A stretch of DNA of 64,000 nucleotides. It comes from JACVRM01 sp963809765. GTDB lineage: Bacteria; Actinomycetota; Thermoleophilia; Gaiellales; Gaiellaceae. This document shows, piece after piece, positions 10,635 through 20,808 of this stretch; the stretch's first letter is position 1, and each line of letters begins with the position of its first letter. A model generated the notes under the pieces. The model ran no database searches, was not told the origin of the DNA, and was given only the letters and a program-made list of their open reading frames with translations. A program made the position numbers and the translations under genes. The DNA lies in assembly GCA_963809765.1 (NCBI GenBank), contig CAWEKT010000003.1:558001-622000 (forward strand). The letters are read 5' to 3'.

Positions 10635-11243
10635 CGCCGTCCTCGCCGGAGCCGGCGGAAACCACCACCCGCGCGGGCCGCAGAACGAGGTCGCCGAGCC
10701 GGTAGCCCTTCTGGGCGACCTGGATCACGGCTCCCTCCTCGTGCTCGGCGGAGGGCTGTGAGAGCAGCGCCTCGTGCACGTGGGGGTCGAAGCGCCCATT
10801 CGCCTCGATCTCCTCGAGCCCCTGGGCGCGCAGGACGTCGGCCAGCGCACGATGGACGAGCCGCACGCCCTCCTCGAGCTTCGCCTCCTCGTGGTGCTCG
10901 GCGGCCTCGAGCGCGCGCTCGAGGTCGTCGACGACGGGCAGCAGCGCCTTCAGCAGCCGCTCTGACGCCCGCTGCGCAACGAGCTCCTGGTCGCGCGCGA
11001 CCCGCTTGCGGTAGTTGTCGAACTCCGCGGCGAGCCTGCGCAGGTCGTCGAGGTGCTCCTGCGCCCTGGCCTCGGCCGCGGCCAGCGGGTCGGCGGCCAC
11101 CGCCTCAGTCGCCGAGCCTTCCGTCTCGTGGTTCCCGTCGGGCGAACTGCTCGGGCCAGTCCCCTGCGGGGACAGATCCGCCTCGTCCTCCGCCGCTGGG
11201 ACAGTCCCGGCCGGGGACTGTCCCGTGTTCTCGGTCTCGCGGC

Positions 11244-11247
<4 letters not shown>
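10627..11247 (-). CDS. grpE: GrpE nucleotide exchange factor
   Basis: 206 aa. An acidic, Ser/Gly/Pro-rich N-terminal extension (about 1-55) precedes the long dimerisation helix (LDDLRRLAAEFDNYRKRVAR) and the beta-domain (GRFDPHVHEALL...GYRLGDLVLRPARVVV). It releases ADP from DnaK. ATGA overlap with dnaK indicates translational coupling. The codons of the disordered N-terminus contain two GGGAC/GTCCC palindromes (11159-11173 and 11198-11224), so part of the extension may derive from a repeat element. Confidence 0.95.
11198..11224. repeat. GGGACAGTCCC palindrome inside grpE
   Basis: An 11-bp inverted repeat, gggacagtccc and gggactgtccc, lies around a 5-bp centre; each arm is itself nearly palindromic. 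A shorter gtcccc/ggggac hairpin sits at 11159-11173. A related palindrome occurs at 57405-57431 between two convergent genes. Confidence 0.6.
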
Positions 11248-13157
<1,910 letters not shown>

Positions 13158-13179
13158 GCTGGTTCGCTCCTTGCTCTCG

Positions 13180-13203
13180 CTTGACTGCCTGAGAAAATCT
13201 AAG
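13180..13203 (-). promoter_or_regulatory. Possible HspR operator (HAIR-like)
   Basis: The half-sites CTTGACT and ATCTAAG resemble the HAIR consensus CTTGAGT-N7-ACTCAAG (6/7 and 5/7 matches) but with a 10-bp spacer. It lies between the dnaK -10 element and the start codon, where repression would be effective. The spacing mismatch keeps this tentative. Confidence 0.3.
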
Positions 13204-13207
13204 TGTG

Positions 13208-13237
13208 TTTATAGCAGATAGCGGACAGGCTGGTCAC
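13208..13237 (-). promoter_or_regulatory. Promoter of the dnaK operon
   Basis: On the minus strand, GTGACC (13237-13232) and TATAAA (13213-13208) are separated by 18 bp, about 50 bp before the dnaK ATG. The -10 is a good sigma-70 match; the -35 is weak. Confidence 0.55.
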
Positions 13238-13253
13238 GCGCGGCTGTCCCGCG

Positions 13254-13259
13254 TATAAC
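13254..13259 (+). promoter_or_regulatory. -10 element, leaderless type
   Basis: TATAAC ends 9 nt before the ATG at 13269, leaving no room for a ribosome-binding site. It is divergent from the dnaK promoter. Confidence 0.5.
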
Positions 13260-13268
13260 TCCAGGGCA

Positions 13269-13590
13269 ATGGCGAGAACCGAGCTACCCCGCGACGACCT
13301 GGTGGCCGCCGTCGAGGCACGTCGCGAGCTCGGCGCCGAGCTCGAGCCGCAGGTCATCGACGGGTTCCTCGCGAGCGTCGAGAAGCGGATCGACGCGCGC
13401 GTCGACGCCCGCCTCCAGCGAGCGGGTCAAGGAGCGGGCGGCGGCGATCCCGATCGGCCTGCCGCTCGGGTCGATCGCGCTCGGGATCCCGATCACGGGG
13501 GCCGCGGGCGGCACCGCCGGGCTCGCGGGCGTCATTGCCGCCTGGCTGGGGATCGCCGCGGTCAATTTCGCCTACATGTTCCGACGGTAG
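13269..13590 (+). CDS. Small conserved actinobacterial membrane protein, frameshifted
   Basis: About 106 aa after removing one base near 13413. The soluble N-terminus, with LVAAVEARRELGAELEPQVI then FLASVEKRIDARVDAR, resembles a widespread actinobacterial family of small membrane proteins. After frame correction two hydrophobic segments follow (IPIGLPLGSIALGIPITGAA and AGVIAAWLGIAAVNFAYMF) and the protein ends FRR. The span is 322 nt, 1 mod 3, consistent with a single insertion. Divergent from dnaK, leaderless. Function unknown. Confidence 0.65.
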
Positions 13591-14479
13591 ATGGCCCGCG
13601 TCGCGCTCGCGACGTGCGCCGAGGTGCCCGAGGGCGACGACGACGCGGCGCCGGTCGTCGCGGAGCTCGAATGCCGCGGCGTCCACGCGGTCTCGGCGGT
13701 GTGGGACGACCCCGCCGTCGACTGGCGACGGATTCGAGCTGGTCGTGCTCCGCTCGACGTGGGACTACGCGGAGCGCCGTGACGAGTTCCTGGCCTGGGT
13801 CGGACGCCTTCCCCGCGTCCTCAACGAACCGGCCGTCATCCGCTGGAACACGGACAAGCGTTACCTCGCCGAGCTCGCCGCCGCGGGCGTCGCGGTCGTG
13901 CCGACGACCTTTCTCGAGCCGGGCCAGGCACTCGGCGAGCAGCCGGGCCGCTTCGTCGTCAAGCCGGCGGTGTCGGCCGGCGGCAGGCAGAGCGCGGCGT
14001 ACGCGGCGGACGAGCTCGCGCCGGCCGGTGAGCACGTCGCGCGCCTGCACGCCGAGAGCCGCACCGTGATGGTGCAGCCGTACGTCGGTTCGGTCGACGA
14101 GGCCGGCGAGTGCGAGCTCATCTACATCGACGGCGTCTTCTCACATGCGGTCACCAAAGGTGCGCTGCTCTCAACCGGCCAGCCGCCGGGGGATGTCCTC
14201 TTCCTCCCCGAGACGATCGCCGCACACGATCCGGCAGCCGGCGAGCTGGCGCTCGGCGAGTCGGTTCTCGACGCGCTGCCCTTCCCGCGCGCAGGGCTGC
14301 TCTACGCACGCGTCGACGTCGTGGCCACGAACGAAGGCCCGGCCGTGCTCGAAGTCGAGCTGACCGAGCCCTCGCTCTACCTCGGCTACGGCCCCGCAGG
14401 GGCGGTAGCGCACCTCGCGGACGCGATCGCGAAACGGATCGCGCCCGCGCACGGCTCCGCTGCTAGAGGCGCTCCTTGA
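13591..14479 (+). CDS. ATP-grasp domain protein, frameshifted
   Basis: About 295 aa after correction of one +1 insertion near 13728 (889 nt, 1 mod 3). The order is an N-terminal substrate fold (VALATCAEVPEGDDDAA, FELVVLRSTWDYAERRDEFL), then an ATP-grasp core with VLNEPAVIRWNTDKRYL, RFVVKPAVSAGGRQS, TVMVQPYV and the Mg-binding end VLEVELTEPSLYL. It resembles the RimK/glutathione-synthetase-like ATP-grasp enzymes that include the D-cycloserine ligase DcsG. These form an acyl-phosphate and ligate an amine; the substrate here is unknown. The ATG abuts the preceding stop at 13590. Its end overlaps the CsbD gene on the opposite strand. Confidence 0.8.
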
Positions 14480-14627
14480 TCTCGTCCTTCACGTCCTCGA
14501 CCTTGCCCTTGGCCTCGCCCCACTCCTTCTGGGCCTCGCCCTGCTTCTCGCGCACCTCGTCGCCGGTCAGCTCGCCTTCCTTCTCCTTGACCGTGCCCTC
14601 GACCTTGTCCTTCCACTCATCACTCAT
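14463..14627 (-). CDS. CsbD-family stress protein
   Basis: 54 aa, highly charged (begins MSDEWKDKVEGTVKEKEGEL, ends KDEIKERL), with the repeated K-V-E-G-x-x-K-E-x-x-G-E pattern of the CsbD family. An AGGAGGT ribosome-binding site lies seven bases before the ATG. CsbD-like proteins are general-stress proteins of unknown mechanism. Convergent with, and overlapping, the ATP-grasp gene end by 17 bp. Confidence 0.85.
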   Translation of the reverse strand: MSDEWKDKVEGTVKEKEGELTGDEVREKQGEAQKEWGEAKGKVEDVKDEIKERL

Positions 14628-14692
14628 GCGATGACCTCCTGGTTTGCTCGGGGGCGTCTTTCCGCCGCCGCTTGCGGGTGAAACCTCTGCGG

Positions 14693-14698
14693 TACGCT
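14693..14698 (+). promoter_or_regulatory. -10 element of moaA, leaderless type
   Basis: TACGCT lies 6 nt before the GTG at 14705, which supports that start over the upstream TTG at 14672. Confidence 0.5.
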
Positions 14699-14704
14699 CC
14701 TCGG

Positions 14705-15694
14705 GTGGAAGCCCTGCGCGATTCCTGGGAGCGCGAGATCCGCAGCGTGCGGGTCTCGGTCACCGACAAGTGCAACTTCCGCTGCCGCTACTGCATGCCG
14801 GCGGAGGGCCTCGAGTGGCTCGAGCGCGACGAGCTGCTGAGCTTCGAGGAGCTGACGCGGCTCGTTCGCCTGCTCGCGGCCATGGGCGTCGACGAGGTGC
14901 GTCTCACCGGCGGCGAGCCGCTGGTGCGCCGCGACCTGCCGACGCTCGTCGGCATGCTCGCCGCCGTCCCGGGAGTCCACGACCTCTCGCTCACGACGAA
15001 CGGCGTCCTGCTCGATCGCTACGCCGGGCCCCTCGTCGACGCCGGCCTGCGCCGCGTCAACGTCTCGCTGGACTCGCTCTCGCACGTGCGCTTCGCCGAG
15101 ATCACGCGCCGGGACGCGCTGGACCGCGTGCTCGCCGGCCTGGCCGCAGCCGAGGCCCACCCCGAGCTGAGCCCGATCAAGGTCAACTGCGTGGCGATCC
15201 GCGGCTTCACCGAGGCGGAGGTGCCGGCCTTCGCCGAGCTTGCGCGCCGCAAGCCCTACGTCGTCCGCTTCATCGAGTTCATGCCGCTCGACGCCGACCG
15301 CGCCTGGCGGGGCGACGACGTCCTCACCGGCGCGGAGATTCGCGCCCTGATCGAGGAGCACTGGCCGCTCGAGGAGATCCCGGCCAAGGCGTCCTCGACC
15401 GCCCGCCGTTTCCGCTTCGCCGACGGCGCCGGCGAGATCGGCTTCGTCAACCCGGTCTCGGAGCCCTTCTGCTCGACCTGCGACCGCATCCGCCTGACCG
15501 CCGACGGCCAGCTGCGCACCTGCCTCTTCTCGCGCCGCGAGTGGGACCTGAAGACGCCGCTCCGCGAGGGCGCGTCCGACGACGAGCTGGAGCAACTGCT
15601 CCGCTGGGCGGTGCGCCACAAGGAGCTCAAGCACCACATCAACGAGCCGGGCTTCGTCCGCGCGTCGCGCTCGATGTCGCAGATCGGCGGCTGA
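14705..15694 (+). CDS. moaA: GTP 3',8-cyclase MoaA
   Basis: 329 aa from the chosen GTG. Radical-SAM enzyme for the first step of molybdenum cofactor synthesis (GTP to 3',8-cyclo-7,8-dihydro-GTP). The N-terminal cluster is C23-x3-C27-x2-C30 (CNFRCRYC), followed by LTGGEPLVRRDL. The C-terminal cluster is CSTCDRIRLTADGQLRTC. The protein ends in the conserved Gly-Gly needed for activity. The GTG at 14705 was preferred because a -10 hexamer sits just upstream; the TTG at 14672 would add 11 residues that would overlap the promoter. No other moa genes are nearby. Confidence 0.95.
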   Translation: MEALRDSWEREIRSVRVSVTDKCNFRCRYCMPAEGLEWLERDELLSFEELTRLVRLLAAMGVDEVRLTGGEPLVRRDLPTLVGMLAAVPGVHDLSLTTNGVLLDRYAGPLVDAGLRRVNVSLDSLSHVRFAEITRRDALDRVLAGLAAAEAHPELSPIKVNCVAIRGFTEAEVPAFAELARRKPYVVRFIEFMPLDADRAWRGDDVLTGAEIRALIEEHWPLEEIPAKASSTARRFRFADGAGEIGFVNPVSEPFCSTCDRIRLTADGQLRTCLFSRREWDLKTPLREGASDDELEQLLRWAVRHKELKHHINEPGFVRASRSMSQIGG

Positions 15695-15719
15695 GCCCAG
15701 AGGGCGTCGGGACGCGAGC

Positions 15720-16139
15720 GTGGCCGAGCCCGGGTTCATCGATCACGTCGGCATCGGCGTCCCCGATCTCGTCGCCGCCAAGGAGTACTACGACGACCTA
15801 ATGTCCGTGCTCGGCCTGAAGGAGTGGTTCGAGACCGGGCCTGGTGGCCCGCTGAACTACGGGCCGGACGGCGCCAAGGGCTCGCAGCTCTTCTTCTACC
15901 AGGCAGAGGATCCTAGGACCTACTCACGCCATGAGCCCGGCCTCCACCACCTGGCCTTCCTGGTCGCGAGCCGAGCGATCGTCCGAGCAGCGCACCGCTG
16001 GGCTCGTTCGCGCGACGCGATGATCCTGGACGACCCCCAGGAGTTCCCTCAGTACGGGCCCCACTGCTTTGCGACGTACTGGCTCGATCCGCATGGCTTC
16101 AAGCTCGAGGCGGTTTGCCACACGCCGGAGCGAGGCTAG
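15720..16139 (+). CDS. VOC/glyoxalase-family protein
   Basis: 139 aa. One vicinal-oxygen-chelate domain: a beta-alpha-beta module starting FIDHVGIGVPDLVAAKEYY, the second half with PGLHHLAFLVASRA, and the end YWLDPHGFKLEAVCH. Metal ligands plausibly include H9 and the terminal Glu. The substrate cannot be deduced. GTG start 25 bp after moaA, probably co-transcribed. Confidence 0.8.
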   Translation: MAEPGFIDHVGIGVPDLVAAKEYYDDLMSVLGLKEWFETGPGGPLNYGPDGAKGSQLFFYQAEDPRTYSRHEPGLHHLAFLVASRAIVRAAHRWARSRDAMILDDPQEFPQYGPHCFATYWLDPHGFKLEAVCHTPERG

Positions 16140-16241
16140 GCCTTCCACTGACGACGGCCTCGCTGCGCCGGATGTAGGAGTCCTCCTGCGGGTCGACAAA
16201 CAGACTCATTACAATCACGCCTTCGTCACCGCTCCCCGGTC

Positions 16242-16994
16242 ATGACCACTGCTACTGCGACAGCTGAACGCCGTTTTCTCCCCCGCGGCTGGGGCGACCT
16301 CGGCCTGCAGCTGTTGATCTGGTTCGGATTTCTGCTCGCCTATCAGGTCGCCCGCGGCATCGCCGACCGCAACCCGGCGCGCGCGTTCGAGAACGGGCTG
16401 CGGATCATCGACATCGAACAGCGCGCCAACTCGCTCTTCGAGCTAGAGCTGCAGGCCTGGCTGCACAGCTCGGGCGCGCTCATGGCGCTCGCGTCCTGGA
16501 CGTACTGGGGCTCGCAGTTCACCGTGCTCGGCCTGAGCCTGCTCTGGGTCTACCTGCGCCGGAACGACGCCTTCTACAAGCTGCGGAACGCCGTCATCCT
16601 GGCCAACGTGATCGGGCTGGTCGGCTACGTGCTCCTGCCGACGGCGCCGCCGCGGATGTTCCCGGACTACGGGTTCGCGGACTCGCTCGCCGGGTTCGGC
16701 GGGCTCACGCACGGCAGCGCCGTCATCGAGCTCGCGTCCAATCCGTACGCAGCAGTGCCGAGCCTCCACGCAGCCGACTCGCTCATACTCGGCGTGGTGA
16801 TGGCGACGCTCGTGCGCTCGCGCATCCTCAAGGCGATCTGGCTGGCCTGGCCGGTGTGGGTCTGGATCGTCGTCATGGCCACCGGCAACCACTACTGGCT
16901 CGACATCGCCGCCGGCGTGCTGGTGGCCGGCATCGCGGCCGCGGTCGTGTACCGGCGGCCGCTGCGTGCCCGGCTCGCCGGGCAAGTCGCCTAG
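16242..16994 (+). CDS. PAP2-superfamily membrane phosphatase
   Basis: 250 aa, about six membrane helices. The PAP2_3-type signature is PTAPPR (133-138), PSLHAADS with H176, and GNHYWLDIAAG with H217 and D221; these His/Asp residues form the phosphoryl-transfer site. The family includes lipid phosphatases and inositol-phosphorylceramide synthases. It lies 10 bp before a phosphatidylinositol-phosphate synthase gene, followed by inositol-phosphate synthase, so a role in dephosphorylating phosphatidylinositol phosphate is an attractive inference. TACAAT at 16210-16215 is a possible -10. Confidence 0.85.
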   Translation: MTTATATAERRFLPRGWGDLGLQLLIWFGFLLAYQVARGIADRNPARAFENGLRIIDIEQRANSLFELELQAWLHSSGALMALASWTYWGSQFTVLGLSLLWVYLRRNDAFYKLRNAVILANVIGLVGYVLLPTAPPRMFPDYGFADSLAGFGGLTHGSAVIELASNPYAAVPSLHAADSLILGVVMATLVRSRILKAIWLAWPVWVWIVVMATGNHYWLDIAAGVLVAGIAAAVVYRRPLRARLAGQVA

Positions 16995-16997
16995 CCT
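16992..16997 (+). promoter_or_regulatory. -10 element, leaderless type
   Basis: TAGCCT overlaps the stop of the PAP2 gene and ends 7 nt before the GTG at 17005. It may give independent transcription of the lipid synthase. Confidence 0.4.
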
Positions 16998-17004
16998 GCA
17001 CAGC

Positions 17005-17706
17005 GTGGAACGAGCGACCGAGCCCCCGCCACAGGGAGGCGCGCCGCCCCCTGCCTCCCCGGCCGAGGAGCCGAGAAGCGGGTTCGACCGCGTCCAGCGG
17101 GCCTACATCGACGGCGTTCGCCGCGCGGCCGCCAACGGCGTCGGGTGGCTGGCGCGCACGGGCATCACGCCGAACATGCTCACGGTCGCCGGGGTGTCCA
17201 TCTCCGCCCTCGGGGCGATCGCGGTCTACTTCGAGTACCGCAACGAGCTGATCGCCTTCTGGGTCGGCGCCGCGCTCTTCATCGTCGGCGCGATTCTCGA
17301 CATCCTCGACGGCGCGCTCGCGCGCACGACCGGCCGGGCCGGCCCCTACGGGGCGTTCGTCGACTCGACCACCGACCGGCTCGGCGAGGCCTTCATGCTC
17401 GGCGCGATCGGGCTCGTCTTCATGCGCGAGGGCAACGAGCTCGCCCTGGGCGCGGCCTTCGCGGCGCTCACCGGATCGCTCCTCGTCAGCTACACGCGTG
17501 CGCGCGCGGAGGCACTCGGCCTCCGGGGCGACGTCGGCATCGGCAGCCGCGCCGAGCGCGTCGTCGTCATCTCTGCGGCTCTGATCCTGGCGCCGTGGCT
17601 GTCGATGCAGTGGGCGATCTACCTGCTGACCACGACCGCGTGGATCACCGTGCTTCAGCGCGCTTTGAGCGTCCGCTCACAGCTGCGGGCACGCGGCGAC
17701 CTCTGA
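17005..17706 (+). CDS. CDP-alcohol phosphatidyltransferase, probable PIP synthase
   Basis: 233 aa, about six helices. It has the complete CDP-alcohol phosphatidyltransferase motif DxxDGxxARx8GxxxDxxxD (DILDGALART...YGAFVDSTTD). In actinobacteria this family makes phosphatidylinositol phosphate from CDP-diacylglycerol and inositol 1-phosphate. The latter substrate would come from the product of the next gene, which strongly favours that assignment over phosphatidylglycerophosphate synthase. The Pro-rich N-terminal tail (about 30 aa) is cytosolic. The GTG at 17005 was chosen over an upstream start overlapping the PAP2 gene. Confidence 0.85.
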   Translation: MERATEPPPQGGAPPPASPAEEPRSGFDRVQRAYIDGVRRAAANGVGWLARTGITPNMLTVAGVSISALGAIAVYFEYRNELIAFWVGAALFIVGAILDILDGALARTTGRAGPYGAFVDSTTDRLGEAFMLGAIGLVFMREGNELALGAAFAALTGSLLVSYTRARAEALGLRGDVGIGSRAERVVVISAALILAPWLSMQWAIYLLTTTAWITVLQRALSVRSQLRARGDL

Positions 17707-17743
17707 TAGCACTTCTCTGCTAGCGCATAGCAACTCTGTGCTA
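17707..17743 (+). promoter_or_regulatory. Two tandem TAGCA-N6-TGCTA operators
   Basis: Two perfect inverted repeats of the same architecture lie at 17707-17722 (spacer cttctc) and 17728-17743 (spacer actctg). Their starts are exactly 21 bp apart, about two helical turns, so both lie on one DNA face. The second overlaps a -10 hexamer TACAGT (17742-17747) that lies 6 nt before the ATG at 17754. This arrangement is what a ribbon-helix-helix repressor would use; the downstream gene encodes two such domains. Confidence 0.7.
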
Positions 17744-17753
17744 CAGTCGCCGC

Positions 17754-19220
17754 ATGGCAGACCCGCGCACCGGCGTCCTCGTACGCCTGCCGGCAGCGCT
17801 CAAGCAGCGACTGGTCGAGGAAGCACAGGCGCGGCCCGCCAGCCTCAACGACCTGGCGGTGTCCATCCTCGCCGCCCGGTTCGCCGTCCCGTTCACGCCG
17901 AGCGGCCGCCGCAGCGGCACGCCGCGCGGCTCGGGAGACGTGCTCCTACGCATGCCACGCGAGCTGAAGGAGAAGCTGGGCCGCCGCGCCGCCGAGCGCG
18001 GGCGGCCGACCAACGACCTGATCGTCGAGACGCTCGCGGAGCGCCTCGGCGTCGACATGGAGAGGAAGCAGATGGCTAACACGAACGGAAGCCGGAACGG
18101 CCACCGCCGCTCCGACGAGAAGGTGCGCGTCGCGATCATCGGGGTCGGCAACTGCGCGAACTCGCTGCTCCAGGGCGTCGAGTACTACAAGGACGCGCCG
18201 GACGACAAGTTCGTCCCGGGCCTGATGCACGTCAACCTCGGCGGCTACCACATCCGCGACATCGAGTTCACCGCCGCCTTCGACGTGGTCAAGGGCAAGG
18301 TCGGCGTCGACCTCGCCGACGCGATCTGGGCGCATCCGAACGACACGATCAAGTTCGCGGACGTGCGGAAGACGGGCATCACCGTCGCCCGCGGGATGAC
18401 GCACGACGGCATCGGCAAGTACCTGTCGCAGGTCGTCGAGAAGGCGCCCGGCGACACCGACGACGTCGTCCGGCATCCTCCAGGAGACGAAGCACGGACG
18501 TGGTGGTCAACTACCTGCCGGTCGGCTCCGAGGAGGCGACCAAGTGGTACGCGGAGCAGATCCTCCAGGCGGGCTGCGCGATGGTGAACTGCATGCCGGT
18601 CTTCATCGCCAAGGGCGGCCACTTCGCGCGACGCTTCGAGGACGCCGGACTGCCGATCATCGGCGACGACATCAAGTCGCAGGTCGGCGCCACGATCACG
18701 CACCGCGTCCTGACGAGCCTCTTCCGCGAGCGCGGCGTGCACCTCGACCGGACGATGCAGCTGAACGTCGGCGGCAACTCCGACTTCCTGAACATGCTCG
18801 AGCGCGAGCGCCTCGAGTCGAAGAAGATCTCGAAGACGAACGCGGTCACGTCGATGCTCGACTACGACCTCGGCGCGGACAACGTTCACGTCGGGCCGTC
18901 CGACTACGTGCCGTGGCTGACCGACCGCAAGTGGGCCTACATCCGGATGGAGGGCTCGAGCTTCGGCGACGTGCCGCTCAACGTGGAGCTGAAGCTCGAG
19001 GTCTGGGACTCGCCGAACTCGGCCGGCATCGTCATCGACGCCGTCCGGCTCGCCAAGCTGGCCCTCAACGAACGGGCTGGCCGGCGCACTCGAGGGACCG
19101 AGCGCCTACCTGATGAAGTCGCCGCCGAAGCAGATCACGGACGACGACGCCTACGAGGCCGTCGAGCGGTTCATCCGCGACAACACGCGCAAGCCGGCGA
19201 AGGTGACCAGCAAGACCTGA
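17754..19220 (+). CDS. ino1: Inositol-3-phosphate synthase with N-terminal tandem ribbon-helix-helix domains, frameshifted
   Basis: Residues 1-106 hold two ribbon-helix-helix units (GVLVRLPAALKQRL...LNDLAVSIL and DVLLRMPRELKEKL...TNDLIVETL). With no stop codon the frame runs into an actinobacterial myo-inositol-1-phosphate synthase starting near 18072 (VRVAIIGVGNCANSLLQG Rossmann motif; NYLPVGSEEATKWYA; IGDDIKSQVGATITHR; VGPSDYVPWL). It converts glucose 6-phosphate to inositol 1(3)-phosphate, the precursor of phosphatidylinositol. Three +1 insertions near 18467, 18490 and 19072 break the enzyme part; the 1467-nt span fits exactly three. An internal AGAGGAAG site seven bases before ATG 18072 could also give the enzyme alone. 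Two operators precede the gene. Confidence 0.85.
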
Positions 19221-19222
19221 CC

Positions 19223-19913
19223 GTGCAGCTCCGGCGGATCTTCCTCCAGGGTGCGGCGGCCCTCGCCTCGGCCGCCGCGCTCCTGGCCATCGTCACCGTC
19301 CTGAGCGGGGACTTCGGCGACACCGAGGGCAAGATCTTCGCCACCCTGGCCGCGACCTTCGTGGCCGGCTCGACGCTCATCGCCGGGGTGGCGCGTCCTG
19401 GCACGGGGCGCCTCTCCGCTGCTCGGCTACACCGGCGTCGTGCTGGCGGTCCTGGGCTACGTGCTCTGGGTCGAGCAGATCTGGGCCATGCACGAGAGCG
19501 ACGACTACTGGCGGTTGCTCGGGCTCGTGCTGACCTGGGCACTCGCGACGCTCCTCGTCTGCACGAACCGACTGATGCTCAGCGCCCCGCGGCTGCTGCG
19601 GACGCTCTACCCCGCCACCGCCGCCGTGACGTTCCTGGCCGCGCTGACGGTGACCGTCATGCTGGCCCGCGAGAACGGCGACGGCTGGCAGTTCTTCGCG
19701 GTGCTCCTCATCCTCGCCCTGCTCGGCGAGGTGCTGGCGCCGATCCTCGAGCGGTACGCCGTCGTGGGCGACGCTGCCCCCGAGCGGCCGCTCGGCCGGG
19801 TGGGAGGCACCGAGGTGGTGGCCGTGCGCGGCCAGCCGCGCACGGTGAACGTCGGCGGCGAGCGGTTCACCCTGCGGAGCGACGAGGGCGTCGTCGTGCG
19901 GCCCGCCGGGTGA
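19223..19913 (+). CDS. Six-helix membrane protein, frameshifted
   Basis: About 229 aa after correcting one insertion near 19410 (691 nt, 1 mod 3). Six hydrophobic segments are visible, for example LASAAALLAIVTVLSG, GVVLAVLGYVLWVEQIW, LLGLVLTWALATLLV and FFAVLLILALLGEVLAPIL, then a cytosolic tail of about 50 aa with a beta-rich VNVGGERFTLRSDEGVVV segment. No family recognised. Starts 2 bp after ino1 and its stop overlaps the next start, so it belongs to the inositol operon by position. Confidence 0.65.
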
Positions 19914-20708
19914 TCGAGCTCCGGCCGGCCCGCGAGCTCCCGCTCGACGAGCTCGCGCGCATCTTCACCGCGGCCTACGCGGACTACGTCGTCCCGTTCG
20001 AGGTGAGTGAGGAGCAGCTCCGCTTCATGGTCGAGACGTTCGACGTCGACCTGGACGCGTCGTGCGTCGCGCTCAGCGACGGCCGGCCGGTCGGGCTGGC
20101 GAATCTCGCCGTGCGCGGCGCCCAGAGCTGGATCGGCGGCGTCGGCGTCGTGCCGGACGCGAGGCGCCAGGGACTCGGCCGGCGGCTGATGGAGGCCGTC
20201 CACGAGCAGGCGCGGGAGCGCGGTGTCGGCACCGTGTGGCTGGAGGTGATCGAGCAGAACGAGCAGGCGCACCTGCTGTATCAGGCACTCGGCTACGAGC
20301 TCGTCCGCTGGGTCGAGCTCGGGCTCCTGGACGTGGAGCTCGCGCCCGAGGCGGTCGCGGAGGTCTCCGCGTCCGAGGCGCGCGAGCGCATGCGCGCACT
20401 CGGCGCCGGCCGCGAACCGTGGCAGCGCACCGACGAGACGCTTGCGCACTACGACGACCTGCGCGGGCTCGTCGTGGACGGCGCCGCCGCGATCTTCCGG
20501 CTGGCCGCGGACGGCCGCGTCGTCCTGTTGCAACTCGTGGGCGCCGAGGACGCGGCCCGAGCGCTGCTTGCGGCCATGCGGGCGCACGGGGTGGTCGTGC
20601 TCTTCAACGTGCCCGAGGGCGATCCCGCCCTGGCCGCGCTCGCACGCGCTCGGCGGCAAGATCACGCTGCGTCAGCGCGAGATGGTGCTGCGCCTCGACA
20701 CCGGCTGA
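19910..20708 (+). CDS. GNAT-family N-acetyltransferase, frameshifted near the end
   Basis: About 265 aa. The N-terminal GNAT domain (1-150) has the acetyl-CoA motif GVVPDARRQGLGRRLMEAV and the later VWLEVIEQNEQAHLLYQALGY. The C-terminal 110 residues look like a second, degenerate GNAT fold (AAIFRLAADGRVVLLQLVG). One +1 insertion near 20648 breaks the last 25 residues; the correct end is LGGKITLRQREMVLRLDTG, and 799 nt is 1 mod 3. The start GTG overlaps the preceding stop (GTGA). Acetyl acceptor unknown. Confidence 0.8.
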
Positions 20709-20761
20709 GGCTCGGGCACAGATCCACCGGCCGGCGCAGGCCCGGGACGCGAGCGGCTTGA

Positions 20762-20796
20762 CGGGACGGGCGGCGCCGCGCGCGCCGCCCGTCCCG
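20762..20796. terminator. Bidirectional terminator hairpin
   Basis: A perfect 14-bp stem (cgggacgggcggcg) with a 7-nt loop lies between the convergent GNAT and LVIVD-like genes. Confidence 0.75.
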
Positions 20797-20808
20797 CCAG
20801 AACCAGAG

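Noticed and set aside
14629..14704. Molybdenum cofactor riboswitch before moaA
   Set aside because: The 75-bp region is too short and the promoter hexamer sits 6 nt from the start codon, leaving no leader RNA.
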